Assembly: GCA_030268105.1 (NCBI GenBank)
Contig: BSDZ01000079.1
Coordinates: 1,178,001 to 1,242,000 of the forward strand
Direction of reading: 5' to 3'
From: Volvox africanus
Taxonomy: Eukaryota; Chlorophyta; Chlorophyceae; Chlamydomonadales; Volvocaceae
Length of the DNA stretch: 64,000 nt
The first letter of the stretch is position 1. Every line of letters starts with the position of its first letter. The translations under genes and the position numbers were made by a program. Positions 10,885 through 22,726 of the stretch are shown in pieces. A model generated the notes under the pieces. The model searched no databases, was not told the DNA's origin, and saw nothing but the letters and a program-made list of their open reading frames with translations.

Positions 10885-13800
10885 ATGAGGGCGTCGTGGA
10901 GTACATTTCCTGAATCCAAGTTGCGGACTTTGGGGCCCAACCCAATGAAAATGTCTAGTCGATGCTTCCTTTCTCGTGGACCCGCTCCACGTGTGCTAAT
11001 TGCGCAGGTGTGGTCACTTCTGTGGTGCAGTAAGCCTTTCTACCCTCCGTTGTTCTCAAATACATCCGACGCGTGAACCTGACCTTGTAAATATTATTCG
11101 TTAATAATTTAGGCAAACAAACGTACTCCTGAGGCCCCGTTACCACAGCTGACTCGGCCTAAGCCAGCGACCGCAGCACAGCAAGCCCAGGCTCAACCAC
11201 CGGCGCCATCCGCATCGCCATCCGCAATCGCCGATGCTTACCAGCGCGCATCCGATGCAAAGGCGCAAGGCGAGGTGGTGGAGGTCAAAGTCGTTGGCCA
11301 AAACGAGGGTGGCGTGATGGTGCAGTACGGTCCCGTGCGTGGTAAGCGACTTGGTATGGGGCCTCAACTCCTATTTTCCGTCCCGAGACTCATTCATATC
11401 ATTCAAAGATCACTTGCTTACGTCACCTTACTTCACCTTGCCCTAATGCATATCCCATCATGAGAGTCACGCGCGTAGGTAAGAAGAGGAAGACCTGCCA
11501 CCTGCGCAGGCTTCATCCCTTACAACCAAGTTGATCCTGCTCGCCTGCGCGCCTGCGCCAATGGCAACCTCAGCAAACTCACGGGTCAGCAGCTCAAGGC
11601 CCGGGTTGTTACGGTGAGTCATAATTTCACACACATTTCCTTCCGACCTCCCGGCTTGCTTTGGCCACGACATTGTAATGACCGACCATGTTAGGCGGGG
11701 TATCATTCGCGAGATTGACAACCTTTTCTTGCTACCGCACCAGGGACCATCTGTGACTCATGCCGCCCTCGCAAATCCTGTCATGGTGTGCCAGCCTTAC
11801 TGGTGTCCTGATCCGCCCATTCAGTCCACTCCCATCGCGCTCCCGTGGCCTTCTTTGCGGTCTTCCCTGCGTGACAGTACCGAACTGCCATCCATCCCGG
11901 CCTTCCTGGCCGCAGTGCGAACCCCAGCCACCTTCAGCCATCCCTGCTGCTCTTTCCCCTTTCTGCTGATCATAGATCCTCCGAATGTTGTGCAACCCCT
12001 CCGACTCCAGGCCGATGCCTCCCGCAAGGAGCTGGTACTCAGCGAACGCCAAGTGGCCACGGCAGAGGCGCTCAGCCGCATCCAGCCGGGGGAGGTTCTT
12101 GCGTGCGTCGTCACGAGTGTGGAGGACTACGGAGCCTTCGTGCAGGTGTAACCTCCAGTGCGTCATCTGCAGCACCTGGGTGCATGTGCCAGGCCAACCT
12201 AGAGGAACAGCGAGGAATCCGTTGGCCAGTCAGCGTGCATGCGCATACACATGCATACGGTGCATGCCACAGGGGAACACCTGCGGTGCTGAACGCAACG
12301 TGGTTGTACAGAGCGGCCTGCTTCTCACATCGCCTCACAAAACTGAGTTGGTAGAACTTTGAATGCGCTATACAGCAGCCAGTAAGGACGGAATGTCCGT
12401 CAGCTCCGACGTGTCCAAGTCTCACGTTTTCATGGCGCATGGGTGAATCCAGGCGGATTACCTGGCGGGGGGCCAAACTGCACATGAGCCCACATGCCAT
12501 GCACATCCTGCCAAACATGGGCCTTGTACGGTGCCTCGTTGGCGCTCCAATGGTGCCTCTTTCCTTTTCCGCCCCCGCCTTCACTCTGCATCCCCGCGGA
12601 TTTAGTTTATTCCTTTTGCGTCTTGCTGGCAGGTGAAAGGAATGCCTGAGGTGGTCGGGCTGGTCCACAAGAGCGAGGTGTCCTGGGACCGCATCATGAC
12701 AGTTGACCAAGTGTTGTCAGTAGGTACGGGCAGGCTGGAAGCGGGTATCCCGAAGCAAGGGACCCAAAGTACTGAGTTGGCATATGTGTTGAGGACCCTG
12801 GGACATTGTCAATGGAAACGGCGAACGGAATGCGGAGTCGGTTTATTTTCTCATCTTCAAGATCGAATCCTGCGTCCAGGATTGGCTTCTCCGTTCCTTA
12901 AGCTCAGCAGAACCCTGAGCACGCAGAAGATATTTCGGCATCTTTTGTCTTCTTGACCTTCTATCCTGGAAGATGTTTTTAGCTGCCCTATATGTATCAT
13001 TGGCCATAATCCTTTCGCCACCTGCCAACCTTCCAGGCCAGGAGCTGGTCGCTAAGGTTCTCTCCGCGGACCCAGTCAACGTTCGTCTTACGCTGTCCAT
13101 GAAGCAAATGTCGACGGACCCGTTGACATTATCGCTGGACAACTTGGCATGGGAGACCTACGCGAGTGGGTCGCTTGGCACTGACATGCAGGGCCTTGTT
13201 GACGCACTGGCGACCTCGGTGGGAGTGGATTCGGTCAAGCCCACCCGCGTGGCGCAGGTTGGAATGGGGTTGGTTATGTTGGAAATTGGGCCGCGCGGGC
13301 GGACGGAGCCATCTGATAGCTGCGGGCTTCTACGAAGCAGCCAAGGCATCACGCCCGAGATCGGTCATGAAGCAGTAGCACATCGATCGCAAATCCTATG
13401 GAAGCTAGGGATTGCCATCACTCCTGGTCCTAGAACTAAATTGGTCGTTAACAAGCTTGGTCGTATTTAGTTTATGGAGTGGCCATGTTACGGCGGAGCC
13501 AAGGGATTACAGATAGGCGTGCACGTGCCGCAGACGAATAATGAGCGGCGCGAGCGGGCGTGTCCCTCCGCATTCCCGACGTCATGGGGCTAGCATCAAC
13601 TCCAAACCCGGATGATGCGTCTGGATGCTTCCGGAGCTCACCCTAGAGATGCCTAACGCTGGGGGGTGCCCCTAACTTCGAAAGCATTCTATCGTAGTAC
13701 TGAATTACTGTATTCTTACCACCAATGCCTCTTATCGTGCTTCGTATACTGGCCCGCAGGACCCCCACCATGTGGCTCAGGAGCTTGAGGTGTACCTGGT

Positions 13801-13951
13801 CCGGTCTGATCGTGAGGCCGAGGGTGACTACACGGCAGTGGCAAGGCTGGGGGTATCCGCTATGGAGATGGAGCTGCGCGCTACAGAACTTAACCGGGAG
13901 CAGGTCAAGCAGCTGCTGCAGCGGGTGGCATCCAGGATTTTCACGCAGTGA
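10885..13951 (+). CDS. Plastid-type S1-domain RNA-binding protein (two S1 domains)
   Basis: This is likely a chloroplast RNA-binding or ribosome-associated protein of the SRRP1/PDE338 kind. Exons are 10885-11007, 11113-11341, 11510-11613, 12011-12145, 12633-12723, 13037-13257 and 13760-13951. Phases join to 364 codons and a TGA stop. Residues 1-45 are rich in Ser/Arg/Ala and end RVLIAQANKRTP, like an algal chloroplast transit peptide. The first S1 fold is about residues 92-165 (EVVEVKVVGQNEGGVMVQY, then GFIPYNQV). The second is about 175-255 (GEVLACVVTSVEDYGAFVQ, then GLVHKSEVSW). The tail (about 256-364) is helical and acidic with no known motif. Start choice is uncertain: ATG at 10945 or 10951 would give a shorter transit peptide. 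It is not canonical plastid ribosomal protein S1, which has three S1 domains. Confidence 0.82.
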
Positions 13952-15163
13952 GCGGATGAGAACGGGGGTTCAGGGGGGGAACACACCAGCTGGGAAGCAC
14001 ACGTGCAGAGGGGTGGCGAGCAGTACCGGATGCTGAAGGATGGATGGGGATGGGCGAGCAAGAGATACACTAGGAATAGTGATTTAATAACGCTATGAGC
14101 CTCATGGACGGAAAGGACCTAGTTGGAGGAACGTAGCTCCCACAGCCTGCATCATTCATTGCGGCCGGTTGTGCGTCTGGGTGTGCGCCTTCATGCGATG
14201 CTGCAGCGGGGGGAGTTGGGCCGCGTTATCCGGACAGACGTGTCGCCACATGGACGTAAGTTGTTGTGACCCTCCGATACGCCGTGAAGATTAGAACGCA
14301 CAGGGGTCCCCCCGGGTTTCACAGCAGCGACCCTTGGAGTTGACAAGTGTGCGATTACAGCGGCGAGAGGACAGGTGGCATGCGAATTTTGGTGCTGGAT
14401 GTGAGCCTAGCGCTGCGTGGCCACATTGTCCAGTGCCTGGAATGAAATGATTTGCTGAGCCGGTCGTTTTATTGCGTGCCGTGGATATCTTTATGCTCTA
14501 GTGCTATGTTCACGACGCCATCCGCGAATTTTGTGGCAACAGCTCGATAATGGACAACCCCCAGAAGGCTGAAACATCAGGCATTGCAACCAACAACACA
14601 TTGGCGTCAACGGAACAGACAAGGGAACTGCCGTACCCATAACGCCGTATCATAACGCTGCATGACACGGATAGGGCCCCAAACATCACAACGGCCAGCG
14701 CCATCTACCCTCCTCCCTGGGAGGCGGCATGTGACACAGCGCACAAGGATAGCAGTTAATACTTGCCGGCGTAAGCCTTCCACAACCAAGGTACAACTAA
14801 GGCGTGCCGGTATCACAATAGCTTTGCAACTTAAGTAGTGGTACAAGCGCTGCAACATGAGCTGTGTAACGGGCAAATTGGACCGCACTGTTTGGGCTTG
14901 AAATAATCACATCTCACGTGAGGTGAGATACCGCATACCGCAATTCGGTTGCTTCGCCAGCACTCGGTTAGCCCTCAAGAGCTCCCAGGAAGCCATGAGC
15001 TTGCCTGCACTGCTTCTCAGACGCACAACCGCTTCTTAGACAAAACATACATGATCAATTGCCATGTCTTGGATTCGACCCCTACGAAGCAAAGCGTGTG
15101 TTGCGCCATGAAGAGCTCCCTTGCATGATTCCATGGATTCTGAACGTAAGGGCCCTTAGGACC
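13952..15163. other. Spacer between the convergent S1 and F-box/LRR genes, no gene seen
   Basis: These 1.2 kb should contain the 3' UTRs of both convergent genes. A TGTAA at 14865-14869 lies on the S1-gene strand but is 0.9 kb from its stop. No exon-like frames were recognised on either strand. Confidence 0.4.
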
Positions 15164-18100
15164 TCAAAAACGTAGCGCCGAGGCCCCGTCCTTACCCTGC
15201 CCGGCCCCTGCCCGGCTGGTCACCAGCGCCACCGGTGCTGCGGTCACTGCTGCCGGCGCTGTGGCCTGCTGCTTGGCTTTCTCCCGCAAGCGGCGTAGCA
15301 GCACCGCAATCTCCACCGGGAGTCGATCACATCCCGCCATTCTCACCATCAAGCCTGCGCCCCCGCCGCTGCAACCACCGTCTGCTGCCGCCGCAAGTAC
15401 CGGTCCCGATCCTGACCCAGCCGCAGATGCACTCGACGCGCTGCTTACCGCAGCCCTCAGGGCACCTACTTGACCAGCCACACTCAAGTTGGCACTGGAG
15501 GCGGATGCAGGCGCGGATATGTCCTGTTGCTCTTGCCGCCGCAGCGCCGGCATGGCAAGCCGCTGAAGGAGAGGACAATTTGAGATATCCAGTCTGGTCA
15601 GCGCAGCAGACTCAATCGTCACCTCCTGCAGCCGCGGACAAGCGCGCAGCGTCAGGGCCGCTAAGGCCGGGCTGAGGCAGCGTAGTATCATTAGCGACTT
15701 GCAGCCACTGGCATCCAGATGCTGCAGACCGTCATTGCCTGCAAGCCGATTGTGAGAAGGAGGAGGGCGGCAGGGCCATGTAGGTGAGCTGTGGTTCAGC
15801 TCAAGACAACCAGGAGCGCTTAGGGCCGAAAACATTTAGAAATACACTTTGAAATCGCACAGACGAACGCACGCGTAGATGTGTCCATTCCTAAAGCTGA
15901 TTCCTTCGCTATGCGTTCCTTGTCCTTCGTCCCGTACCCTCACCCGCAGCAATGTCCGCCACCACCAACGCGTTGCATCCGTTGATGTCCAGGTGACGCA
16001 GCGAGGACCCGCACTTGGCCAGCAGCGCTGCTAGTCCGGGCCACTCCAAGTGGCGGCATCCAAAGAGATTGAGGTGCTCCAGCCGGCCCACCTCCTCAGG
16101 TTCCAGGTCCACAAGCCTGCAGGGGGCAACAGAGGGACAGAGGCGCAGACGAGGCTCAGAACCGATTCCCGCCATTACCAGAGAAATTTCTGCTTGGGAA
16201 GAATACTACAGGTCATTTTCACAGGGGCGTTACAACACGCAAGATTAAGACGGCACAGGGAGGAAGCGAACACGCCAAGCGGGAAGTCCTGGTTGCCTGC
16301 AAGTATGCGCCACGATACGGATTTTCGCAGCAGCGCCTCACAGGTGCTCAGACAGTTGACCGGCTTACGGTATCGAGGTGGGCCGGGTTCCCCCGTGCGC
16401 TCTATATGCAGGTTACACTCCAGAGGTCAAGCAGCGCAGCGCCCGTGTGGGTTGTGACATCGTGGATCGTGCTGCTGGATACCGGGATACCGGGTTCTGC
16501 TCTTGGGGGTCTGGGTTGCTCCTGGCACGAAGGAAGGTTTGTGGTGTCTCAAACCGCATTTCCACCTGGATAGTGGAGAGTATTCCTCCAATGCGCACGT
16601 GGCACGTTCGCTTTACTCCTTGTATCCCTTCCGTCGTGCGTATTTCTGAACCCCAGCGAAAATGCGCGCACCTGAAGCACAGGCTGGCGGTGAGGTGGCG
16701 CAGCTGGGGGCAGCGCAGGCGAAGCCTGGTGAGGTGGCGGCAGCTGCCCACATGTAGCTGCTGTAGCGCCGGGGCGACCACTGCGGGTATACCCGATTCG
16801 GGACAACACCTCAACAGCACTCAGTGTTTGAGGTGGCTTCAATCTACGCCCACTCGGCATGTCCTTGCACAGCGCGGTTCTGTCCAGAGACTCTATGTCT
16901 CTTATGTCAATGGTACTGGTGGCTGCACACGCCGAAGCTGCCCTGGTAGTAGCTAAAATCAGAATTCACACGAACCAACCAAAAAGCGATAAAGAGAGAG
17001 ACAAGAGAGAGACAGAGAGAGCACCATAACGAGAGCACCATGACGAGAGCACGCCATTTCCATTTCCATCCGTCCAGCTGTTCCCCCTAACCCCTTTTCC
17101 GCGGACTCCATCCCAGCGCTGCGGGCCAAATCCATTGGAGGTGTGGCTTTCGTTGAGGGGCGGCAGGATCAGGTGAGGACGGGGCGCTGGTGGGGATTCG
17201 AGAGAAAGAACACCGACCCGACCCCTCCCTACCGAGGCCCAGTTCGGGCGGCTGCAGCCCACGTTCCCCAGCCGAACGGTCCTCCTGCATGAATTGCCAA
17301 ATCACACGAATATGCACAATACAACCATGAACACTTTGCCCCTTCCCTTGCCACATCCAATCCCTCCTCCCTTACCATGCAGCTTGGTAAGTTGCTTGCA
17401 GTCCGCCAGGTGCAACTCCGTCAGCGGGGAGGTCAGCGGCAGCTGCATGATCACCTCGTGCAGGTTGTTGCAAGCCGAGGCGCGCAGCACACACAGGTTG
17501 CTCTGCAGCAGGTTTTTGGTGCAGTGGGGAGGGGGGCGACCGGCACGGTGCATCGTGACTTGAGGGAGTGCCGGGTCGCCACTGGTCAGGTATGTGCCAC
17601 TATTTGGGCAAAGATGGCCATTATCACTATCCCTGGCCGGCGGCGAGGATAGACAGACAGCACCAGACGCAGCAACGACGACGTCCAATGCTGCTGCCCC
17701 GTCTGGCTGACCTCCATCGTGGAATGTAGGGTAGGGTGCGGGAGGCTCACCAGCATCGCTGTGTAGGTAAGTGATAATGTCCAGAGAGCCCGTGCACGGC
17801 CTCAGTGTGTCAAGCTCTGAAGGAAATTCCGTACATGCGGCGACATGGAAAGAAATCACACACCACCACCGTGTGAGGTTGCTATCCCCAATTGCCTCTG
17901 TAGCTACCGCCCCAACGCCCCCAAGCCACCGAGCCCCGCGCACCGTAGCTGGCAGCATGAGCGCCGCGCGGGTGATGCGAGGGCAGCGTGAGATGTCTAG
18001 CTGCAGCAGACAGGCCTTTGGCAGCGGGGCCGATAGCAGCGCCTTCACGCCATCCGTGGAGATGGCGGTGCAGCCTACGAGACAGCCGTACAGTCATTAG

Positions 18101-21100
18101 TGGGTGGCGGCGGGTTTCTAGACGAGCTCCTCGGGTTCAGTCTCCCCGGTGGAATGCCGGAATGGCAATCCATTTCCCTCCCTCGTTTCTCTCACGCACG
18201 GCAACATATCAAACCCTAAGTACAACAGCTGTGGAACCAAACTTGCCCAAAGATCAGACACCTGATGGTTCACGTTACGAATGGTTACTGCATCCCCATG
18301 CGCATCCCACTATCACATTTTGAGTCTGTTGAGTCTTTTGGTTCACTGGTAGGCAGTCACACCTGATATATTGATGCTCATTAGCCCACGCCCGCTGCTG
18401 TGATGCGTGGCCGCGGTGGCCGCGCGCGCAAGCCAGCCGTTGTGAGTAATGTTGGCGGCAAGCCCTGTGCGAAAGAAGGGCGACGCACCCATGACGGGGC
18501 TGCTGCCGTACAGCCAGCTCTTGGTTCCGGCGGCCGCCGCCGACGCCATGATTCCGCCGGGGCCGGCGGGACTGACGCCATACAGCCAGGGACTGCCCGC
18601 ACCACCGCGAGATGCACCGTACGACGTGCCCGTTAGGTTGCCGGCAAGGGGCGAGGTACCGTACAGTGGCGTCACTGCGGCGCTGCCGCTGCCGCTGCCT
18701 CGGGTACCGCGGCGGCCATGGCTGCTGTCGCCGCTGCCGCGCATGGCCGGCACCGAAAGCGTTTTGGGTACCATGGCGGGGGTGGCAACGCTCTCGGCCT
18801 CATTCAGCCCGCGGGACCCCGCGTAAGCGGCTGTTGGCGGCGACAATACCAAAGCAGTCTCGAACTCGTCATGAAGGGCACTCGAGGGCGAGGGTGACGT
18901 GGCCGCTCCCGCCCTGCCGTCGATCTTGTCACCCTCTGCTACACGCGCATCCGTGCCCGCATCGTTGTCCTCGTCGTCATCATCCGTACCACCATCGCTA
19001 ATGCTAATGCTGGTCCCCCGGATGCCGTCATTAACCTCATTCTCATCGTCGCTGCCTGCTTCTGCTTCTGCTTCGGGTTGTAAGCTTAGGGCCGCAGGTG
19101 CTTCAGCGCCACGAGGTACCAGTAGCTCATTTTGCTGGTTTGAAGGCACGGGCGTGGCGTCAAATTCAAATTGCAGCTCGTCATCACCGTCGCCATCATC
19201 GCAGCAGGAGGAAGCCACACCACCGCCACCGCCGCTGGTCCGTTGCGCACGTATCCCCTGAGTTGGTCGCGCCAAGTCGGCCGGCGGTGGTGTCACTGCT
19301 GCTGCTGCTGTTGCAGCGACGGCGCAGATTGCGATGGTGGCCGACGGCAGCGTGTCGCCCTCGTCATACTCTACATCCGAGGATGAGGAAGAGCCGCCCT
19401 GCAACGAACACAAGGCCCGCCGATGAGACACCGAACCCATGTGTGTTGACACCAATGTTCCGAATACCGGATTAATGTGCTCGTAAATGACAACCCTATA
19501 GAAGAAGATTCTCGCGAGGTTTCCCTTCTCTTCTTATGTAACCTTCCGACACCAGAAATTACTGCTCTCCATACAGCGCCGCAACCCACCTCCGGTGCAA
19601 GCCGCTGGTACTTGGATAGCGCCACCAACGCTGCGGAGAGAGGGCCGATGAAGATCAAGTTTTGAGTGCAGGCGTCCAAAGACAATGAAGGAATGACACA
19701 GCGGGGAGGAGGCGCCGTGAGGGAGGGGGCACGGCGGTGGGGCCAACCCCGACATAACACCCCCGGAAGCACCCGGAGATTGCCCGCATGTTACATCTGG
19801 GTCCGTTGTGCTCCCATCCCTTTTATCCATCAGCTGCGCACCCGCATCTGTGATGCCCACGCAGTCCGTGAGTTCCATCTCCCTGGAATCGCGATCAAGG
19901 AGGCGGGAGGTAAGAACAAGGCACCACAGGGTGGTGGTTGGAGCGGCAGAAGAATGACGGACAGCGGGAGTGGGGGTCATGGCCTAGAAGCTTGCCCATA
20001 ACCCGGTACCGTGTGCGTGGCGCCCACTACTGAATGCATGAAGCTCTGGCCCCACGATCCCACAAAGGGGCCACACGGGCCGGGGGCACTCATAGCAGGC
20101 AGATCGGGCGGGCGGGTGTTATCAATGTGACACAATGTGACACACATGCTCCATGACCCTCCACACACTGTATGTATATAATGGAGCTACCAGTAATCTA
20201 CCCTCTGTCAGGGCTTAGCTCCCGCGCCCCCTAATGACCGTCTTTCTACCCGCGAATTCTCAGATGCTTATGTCCAGCCGTCCAGGCGGTTTGGACCCTC
20301 TTACCACCCACGTACTCACTTTAGGTGCTGCATGGTGTGACAGACCGCCATGACGTGCCCGTCGGATAGCCAGCGGCAGCCCTTGAAGCTGAGTGCCTCC
20401 ACAGGCACGAGGCGCCGCTCGCTGCGGCTCCCAGTGGACAGCGCCACGACCAGCGCCGTAAAGTCAGTATCGGAAAGCGGCGACGCGGCCCACTGGCGAA
20501 GGCTGACGGCTCGAGCGTTAGGGTGGCAGGCCACCATGGCCATGATGCCGTGCATGCCCAGACCTGGAACAGCGTAATGGGTAGAAGGAAAACACGTTAT
20601 TTGCGTTTGGATGGAGTAGCTTTTTGAGTAAGTGCGTTACCTTCTTCCCGATTCGCCCGATGCATCTGATATGACTGATGGCCACCGGCAGCTGCCCTGC
20701 GGTAGTGTCAGGACCTGCCGCGGGGCGCTCCCCCCTAGCGGAAGAGAGCCGTCGGGAGCCACAAATCCCTCCGGCCCACCAAGAGCTGCTTCAACAGGTC
20801 CGTCCGCATCGGTTGAGTATCGCAGCTCACGATACGACGGCTCAGCCTCGCTGATGCGGCAGATCTGCTGCAGCCGCTGATACCACAGGCGCTGACAACG
20901 CGGCCCTGGGACCAGCCCGGGGACCTGCTAGCCTGGCGGCCTCACAGCTCGTTTTTCCCCCGTCGCCCACCCAATTGCCCGAATAGGACATCCACGATTC
21001 CCCTTAATCACCCCCTTCCATGCGAAATTTCCGTCTTCCAAAGCAACCTCAGCAAACCAAACGGCCAATCTCAACGGCAATCGCCAACACAGAAAACTTT

Positions 21101-22061
21101 GCCAATTAACAGGCAGCCGCTTACCTGTGGGGATCTGCAACTGGCGTGTGTTGGTCCGAAGGGACCTCGCAGGCCCGGCAAAGTCCCAGCAGGTACGTGC
21201 CACCCGTGCCATATCCCGGGAGCTGAAGAAGGCCAGCACGTAGCGCTTCAAGTCGTCTGGAAGCAGGTCCCAGTAAAATGTACGACCAGAGGACGTTACG
21301 ATGGCGGTGTCTGCGGCTGCTGGTGCCTGACTTGCAGCGTGACCCTCAGAGGGGAAACCGCCACTGCCACCAGCTTCCTGCCCAGATGCAGAAGCATCAC
21401 CGCCACCGCTTCCTGCCGCAATGTTTCATGACAGATCGGTTTCATAACTGCCCAATATAAGATGTTGATCTTCTCACAGTGCATATGAACTCCCATATCT
21501 TCCCGGGGGAACCCCATACGACGTCACCAAGCAGAAACACCAGGACGCAAAACGCCTACCCCTTCATCCCCTGAGCACCAAATTTTGCCGCTGTCAAGAG
21601 CACGTCATCAGGATAGGATATTGACCGGTATACGTTCGGTAAATACACAGACCTGCAGCACCGGCTTCGTTCTTGCAACTGCCTGCCGCGAGCTCCAGTA
21701 ACTGTTCCATTGCAAAATTAAACTTGCTGTTGCAACCCAAATAGACGTTCTCAATAACCTCCCGATCAAGGGATGCTCCAAAGAGCTCCAGCAGGTTAAT
21801 CATGTCGGTTGTGGCCTGTGGGGACGAGTACTCGTGCATGCCGCTGCTGTCCCGGTCGTGAAGGGAAAGGGGCATATCTGCAGCGAGGGAGAATGCTGCG
21901 CCTCCATGCCCCGTGCGCTTTGCCCTCCCAGCCGTATGACGATTCTGCCGCTCGGCTTCCTCCAGCTCAAGTTCCTCCTCAAATGCATCTCGAGCGTTTG
22001 CACTCGACAAGTTATAGGTAATAGTCTGCTGACGCCTGGATTTGCTACTCTTTGGCGGCAT
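15164..22061 (-). CDS. CUE-like / F-box-like / leucine-rich-repeat protein (SLOMO/FBL15-like)
   Basis: This is probably a substrate receptor of an SCF ubiquitin ligase. Minus-strand exons that join in phase are 22061-21653 with 21412-21125; 20563-20320 with 19882 onward; 19398-18363 with 18074-17944; 17502-17376; 16780-16672; 16116-15944; and 15738-15164. A piece near 20,925-20,710 and a short one near 19,635 are less certain. Exon 1 carries a CUE-like segment (MINLLELFGASLDREVIENV, then FAMEQLLEL). Exon 2 has an F-box-like stretch (FYWDLLPDDLKRYVLAFF, then ARVARTCWDFA). LRR units follow, for example ELTDCVGITDAGAQL, LLQLDISRCPRIT, LTELHLADCKQLTKL, LQQLHVGSCRHLTRL, LEHLNLFGCRHL, LRHLDINGCNAL, LQHLDASGCKSL and LTRLDISNCPLLQRL. 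A 1-kb exon inserts acidic and Ala/Gly/Ser-rich sequence. The LRR call is strong; the F-box and CUE assignments rest on pattern only. Confidence 0.78.
16984..17055. repeat. GA-rich microsatellite in an LRR-gene intron
   Basis: This is an imperfect run of AGAGAG/GACAGA units followed by two near-copies of ACGAGAGCACCAT. It lies in the intron between the exons at 17502-17376 and 16780-16672 of the minus-strand gene. Confidence 0.6.
18490..18672 (-). repeat. Three short LYGxSP repeats inside the LRR protein
   Basis: Within the low-complexity exon, the minus-strand protein contains PLYGTSPLAG, PWLYGVSPAGPGG and SWLYGSSPVMGAS. These are three spaced copies of a (W)LYG-x-SP motif in a Gly/Ala/Ser-rich context. 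They sit between the N-terminal and C-terminal leucine-rich repeats. SP sites could be phosphorylated; that is inference. Confidence 0.7.
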
Positions 22062-22726
22062 TTGGATACCGGCAAGGTCAAGGCGTACGCTACCCCGCTG
22101 TAAGGAGGGATCAGGAGTAAGCGAGTGGAATAGGCTACCCTGCCCTCTGTGCGAGCAGTGACACTTTGTGCTTTAGTCAATTGTGTGCAAGTGCATTTGC
22201 AGGGCAGTACCAGAATAACGTCAAACGTCCGTACAATTGAAGAAACAAATCAAAAGGACGAAATGCACAATTGACTCTATACCATATTGCAGTTTCATGA
22301 ATAACCAGTGAATCCGGAAAAGATACCCTATTTCGTTCAGAAGGGCTGTACTTCGTGTGGACGACAGGAAATTTAGGTACGGTTCCGCAGCGAATCAATC
22401 GAAAGTAATATGATACATTGCATATGAAAGCAAGTCTTGACAACAACTGACAGTGCATCAAGGATATCCCAGAGCTGTACAATGTGCTACTGAAAGAACG
22501 ACATCGATGCACAGATGCACGCGATTCCTGATTTGGAATACTCAACATATCATACAATATCGCTGTTTTTGTTTTGACATATCAATTGGATCAATTACTT
22601 GTAGTTCTGGTTTTCTGCAGAAGCGAGTGCGGTCGTCTGTAGGTAGGACGAGCGAGCTTGGGACTGAACAGGAGATTAAAGTAGTTGTTTCTCGCTTGCG
22701 TGGTCATACGCCGAGCCCTTGGAACG
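22062..22726. promoter_or_regulatory. Divergent intergenic region between the F-box/LRR and Sec14-GOLD genes
   Basis: These 665 bp separate two start codons facing opposite directions (22061 on minus, 22727 on plus), so both promoters should lie here. It is AT-rich in the middle (about 22180-22600). I see no defined core-promoter motif. No coding exon was recognised. Confidence 0.45.

Noticed and set aside
18399..19001. Plus-strand Arg/Cys-rich frames opposite the LRR gene
   Set aside because: They are antisense shadows of the acidic low-complexity exon; no splice sites or motifs fit.
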